Assembly: GCA_947476855.1 (NCBI GenBank)
Contig: CANJSR010000056.1
Location: 1 to 15,662 of the forward strand
Direction of reading: 5' to 3'
Source: Acetobacteraceae bacterium
GTDB lineage: Bacteria; Pseudomonadota; Alphaproteobacteria; Acetobacterales; Acetobacteraceae
Length of the DNA stretch: 15,662 nt
Numbering within the stretch: the stretch's first letter is position 1; each line of letters opens with the position of its first letter. The notes beneath the pieces were generated by a model. That model was not told where the DNA came from, did not search any database, and saw only the letters and a list, made by a program, of their open reading frames with translations. A program made the position numbers and the translations under genes. Positions 15,001 through 15,662 of this stretch are shown here, in pieces.

Positions 15001-15662
15001 CCGCCACCAACACGCTCAGCCTTGCGAACGTCGAGACGATCACCGGCGGCACCGGGGCGGACACCCTGACCCTGGGCAGCACGCTGACCATCAGCCAGGA
15101 GATCGATCTCGGCGCCGGCAGCGACAAGCTGACGCTGAACACCACGGGCGGCACCGGCACGATCAGCAACGTCGAAACGCTTCTCGGCGTCGCCGGGGCC
15201 GACGTCATCACCCTCGGGGAAGCCGTGACCGGCATGACCATCGACCTCTCGGCCGGCAGCGACAAGCTGACCTTCGCCTCCGGCACCAACACGGCCACGC
15301 TCGCGAACATCGAGACGCTCACCGGCAGCGCCGGCGCCGAAACCCTGACGCTGGGCGGGATCGCGACCAACGTCTCGGTCGACGCCGCGGCCGACAACGA
15401 CACGCTGGTCCTGGCCAACGCGGCCAACGTCGTCAGCGTATCGAACGTGGAAACGCTGACCGGCGGCTCGGGGATCGACACCGTCACGCTGCGGACGGCG
15501 CTGACGACCTCCTACACGATCGACCTCGCGGCCGGCAGCGACAAGCTCACCCTCGCCAACGCCGCCAACACCGGCACCGTCAGCAACGCCGAGACGGTGA
15601 TCGGCAGCGCCAGCGCCGACACGATCACCCTGGGGTCGGCATCCAACAACGCCAGCATCGAC
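9015..15662 (+). CDS. Giant RTX-like beta-solenoid repeat protein, 3'-truncated by the window edge
   Basis: One uninterrupted frame of 2,216 codons runs from GTG 9015 to the last base with no stop. I translated it by hand. After a start of about a dozen residues (MPIVLGTNSYTF) there is no signal peptide, and the rest is modules of 46 or 47 residues. Each has a strand S-[IV]-D-L, an xxGxD motif followed by [LI]TL, an anchor N-[VI]-E-T, and a GG-x-G-x-D motif followed by [VIL]T[LI], which fits the RTX nonapeptide consensus. The sequence is Asp-, Thr-, Gly-, Ala- and Asn-rich, poor in Lys and Arg, and lacks Cys and Trp. This fits an acidic, calcium-binding, secreted beta-solenoid such as an adhesin, S-layer-like or other surface protein. 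Type I export with a C-terminal signal is expected but not visible. Similar 'NVETITGG' repeat proteins occur in other proteobacteria and are mostly uncharacterised. No function is asserted. Confidence 0.93.
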   Translation, partial: MPIVLGTNSYTFSSIDTLTGSGNADAVTLTAGQTNASIDLAAGNDALTLAAATNSLTLANIETITGDTGAETLTLGSALTNSTTVDLGAGSDKITLAAGGNTGSITNIETVTGASGAETLTIIGALSSASLDFSTGSDTITLANAANSATLTNIETITGVGGADTITLSGTVTGTSIDLAGGNDTLALGAGPATVTTANVETMTGGVGVDTVTLSAGVTNTSVDLGAGSDRLTLAAAGSTTTISNVETLTGAAGVDTITLGAAASAITIDLAAGNDVLTLANGTNSLTVSNVETITGGSGADTLRLGSALSNSTTVDLSGGSDILTLAAGGNTGSVTNVETLTGGSGADTLTIVAALTSASIDTAAGADTITLANAVNSVSITNAETITGAAGADTVTLSGTVNGSSIDLAGGNDTLNLGAGPVTASVQNVETIIGGTGIDTITLSAAATNISVDLGAGADSLSMAAAGNTFTLTNVETLIGGAGVDTMTIGGAATSASVDLAAGNDVLTLANATNGMSVANVETLTGGTGADTITLGSALTNSTTVDLGASTDALTLAAGGNTGSVTNVETITGGSGGDTLTIIAALSSASLDLAGGNDTVLLANASNTATVTNIETITGNAGVDTLTLSGTITATSIDTAAANDTVNLGAGPATVTTANIETMNGGAGVDTVTLSAGVTNTSVDLGGGSDSLTLAAAGSTFTASNVETLTGNTGVDTITLGAAATNATIDLDAGNDVLTLANATNTLSLANIETMTGGTGTDTVTLNSALSNSTTIDLAAGTDRLNLAGAGNTGSVTNVETLVGGAGADTMTLIATVTNASINLAADSDSITFANGGNSATMTNVETITGGSGAETLTLSGTITGTSIDTAGGSDTVNLGAGPATVTTANIETILGGTGVDTVTLSAGVTNISVDLAAGNDSLTLAAAGSTLTASNVETLTGAAGVDTITLGTGTTNVSIDLAAGNDVLTLANSTNTLSVSNAETVTGAAGVDTVTLATAISNSTTVDLAAGNDRLTLANVANTGSVTNVETLVGNSGADTITIVAVLTSASLDLSGGSDSVTLANATNIISVSNIETITGGTGADTLTLSSAMVSGQTIDLAAGSDKLTLAAGGGAGTVSNIETIVGAGGGDTITLGAAITGASADLAGGSDALTLANGTNTLTSVNVETLTGGTGADTITMGAVATNTSLDLAAGSDTVTLANATNIVSLSNIETTTGAAGADTITLGAALTTSMTIDLAGGADQVTLASVANTGSVSNVETVIGGSAADTITLTTGVTNASVDLGAGTDQLTLANGTNRATVSNIETLVGTTGPNTIVLGNAVSNVSIDLGSGSDRLTFANAANTLSLSNVETITGGTAADTVTLGSALTGSIVIDLSSGNDRLTLANAANTGSASNVETLVGGTGADTVTLGTAVTSASIDGGTGNDTLTLATGTNTASLANVETITGGTGGDTVTLSGNLTTSHTIDLSDGSDKLILATGANTGSVTNVETVIGASGADTVTVTAVLNNASMDLASGSDTVTLADATNIATLGNVETITGGTGNDTLTLGSALTTSQSIDLGTGSNKLTLAAAGGTGTLSNVNTLVGGAAADAITLAALITNGSLDLAAGADTLVLANATNSLTTANIETVTGGTGDDTVTLNAGVTNVSFDLGAGSDTVTLANAATTMSVSNVETITGGTAADLITLGAALTTSMTIDLAAGSDRLTLAAVANTGTVANIETVIGGSDADTITLGDTVTNASIDLGAGTDALTLADGTNAVTLSNVETITADAGQSTITLRSAVVSGSIDLGAASDALILGAFTNSLSLSNVETLTGGTGADTVTLSDLLSGSVTIDLSTGNDKLTLTDGANTGTLSNVETIIGGTGDDLITLGRGVTSASVDLAAGSDTLTLAAAANSLSVSNVETITGNTGADTVTLGAVLTTSMTVDLAAGSDKLTLATGTNTGSVTNIETVTGGTGADTITLGSGVTNVSLDLGAGSDTVTMAAATNTLSLANVETITGGTGADTLTLGSTLTISQEIDLGAGSDKLTLNTTGGTGTISNVETLLGVAGADVITLGEAVTGMTIDLSAGSDKLTFASGTNTATLANIETLTGSAGAETLTLGGIATNVSVDAAADNDTLVLANAANVVSVSNVETLTGGSGIDTVTLRTALTTSYTIDLAAGSDKLTLANAANTGTVSNAETVIGSASADTITLGSASNNASID
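9192..11963 (+). repeat. Higher-order repeat region A: four 693-bp blocks of five modules
   Basis: Counting from anchor Asn to anchor Asn (N of N-[VIA]-E-T), the blocks start at 9192, 9885, 10578 and 11271 and the region ends at 11963. Every block is exactly 693 bp, being one 47-residue and four 46-residue modules in the same order. The first module has NSTT[VI]DL...NTGS; the third has a unique Pro in LGAGP; the fourth has AAAG[SN]T; the fifth has GNDVLTLAN. The order is kept in all four blocks. DNA has diverged between blocks, but 41 bases are identical between 10965-11005 and 11658-11698, exactly one block apart. Confidence 0.9.
11964..15443 (+). repeat. Higher-order repeat region B: five 696-bp blocks, 10-module super-period
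   Basis: Blocks start at anchors 11964, 12660, 13356, 14052 and 14748, and the next begins at 15444. Each is exactly 696 bp, with two 47-residue and three 46-residue modules. The first module of a block is always 47 residues. The second 47-residue module is third in blocks 1, 3 and 5 and fourth in blocks 2 and 4. The true period is therefore ten modules (1,392 bp). Modules ten apart look alike: SQ[TS]IDL at 12312 and 13704 and SQEIDL at 15096, and TTSMTIDL in the modules ending at 12801 and 14193 with TTSYTIDL in the one ending at 15585. Confidence 0.88.

Noticed and set aside
8925..15487. Very long open frames on the minus strand (8925-13427, 9041-12892, 12896-15487) that could be read as giant repeat proteins
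   Set aside because: They lie opposite the plus-strand repeat gene. That gene rarely uses the codon contexts that would create stops on the other strand, so periodic DNA gives periodic open shadows. The plus frame has a ribosome site, recognisable RTX-like motifs and a strict module pattern; the minus frames give low-complexity Gly/Asp/Arg-rich or Pro/Val/Ser-rich strings with no family resemblance.
9060..15662. CRISPR array or satellite DNA because of the regular periodicity
   Set aside because: The period is a multiple of three, the frame is open throughout, and similarity is mainly at the protein level with third-base differences. There are no identical short repeats with unique spacers.
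2008..15662. A link in which the c-di-GMP cyclase controls surface display of the giant repeat protein
   Set aside because: Such control is known for some large adhesins, but the genes are about 5.6 kb apart, on opposite strands, with unrelated genes between, and no retention or protease module is in view.

Overview
The window is high-GC chromosomal DNA, most likely from an alphaproteobacterium of the Rhodospirillales/Acetobacteraceae type. The grounds are the strong G/C third-position bias, the DUF2336 protein beside a GGDEF cyclase, a short-chain-fatty-acid-type XRE regulator, and an intergenic palindromic GC-rich element of the 'GGGGCTTTGCCCC' kind. The genus cannot be fixed from the sequence alone.

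Layout. Positions 1-825 (+) hold the 3' part of argB (acetylglutamate kinase). Converging on it, and overlapping its last 38 bases, is a two-gene minus-strand unit: a PAS/GGDEF diguanylate cyclase (3444-2008) followed by a DUF2336 protein (2008-788), joined by a TGATG stop/start overlap. A class II aldolase/adducin-family gene (4335-3568, minus) is divergent from an FAD-linked D-lactate-type dehydrogenase (4697-6073, plus). The 361 bases between them contain a ~230-bp inverted-repeat element made of two ~100-bp arms. Next on the plus strand are an XRE/IrrE-like/DUF2083 regulator of the ScfR/RamB type (6319-7722) and a short NagA-family deacetylase (7884-8900).

The last 6.6 kb (9015 to the window edge, plus strand) is one uninterrupted, 3'-truncated reading frame of at least 2,216 codons. 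It has no cysteine or tryptophan and consists almost entirely of 46- or 47-residue modules carrying RTX-like GGxGxDxhx motifs. Hand translation gives 47 successive anchors (N-[VIA]-[EN]-T) whose spacings are only 138 or 141 bases. The modules have a higher-order organisation: four blocks of exactly 693 bp (5 modules, one of them 47 residues), then five blocks of exactly 696 bp (5 modules, two of them 47 residues). In the second part the extra 47-residue module alternates between position 3 and position 4 of the block, giving a 10-module, 1,392-bp super-period. Every 47-residue module, and no 46-residue module, has Gly four residues before the anchor Asn. The protein is probably an exported calcium-binding beta-solenoid, either an adhesin, an S-layer-like protein or another cell-surface protein. 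Its C-terminus, export signal and any secretion genes lie outside the window. Very long open frames on the opposite strand of this region are shadows of its codon bias.

The remaining genes are ordinary metabolism and regulation: arginine biosynthesis, lactate/glycolate-type oxidation, amino-sugar catabolism, acyl-CoA-responsive regulation and c-di-GMP signalling. Nothing in the sequence shows that they act with the giant protein.
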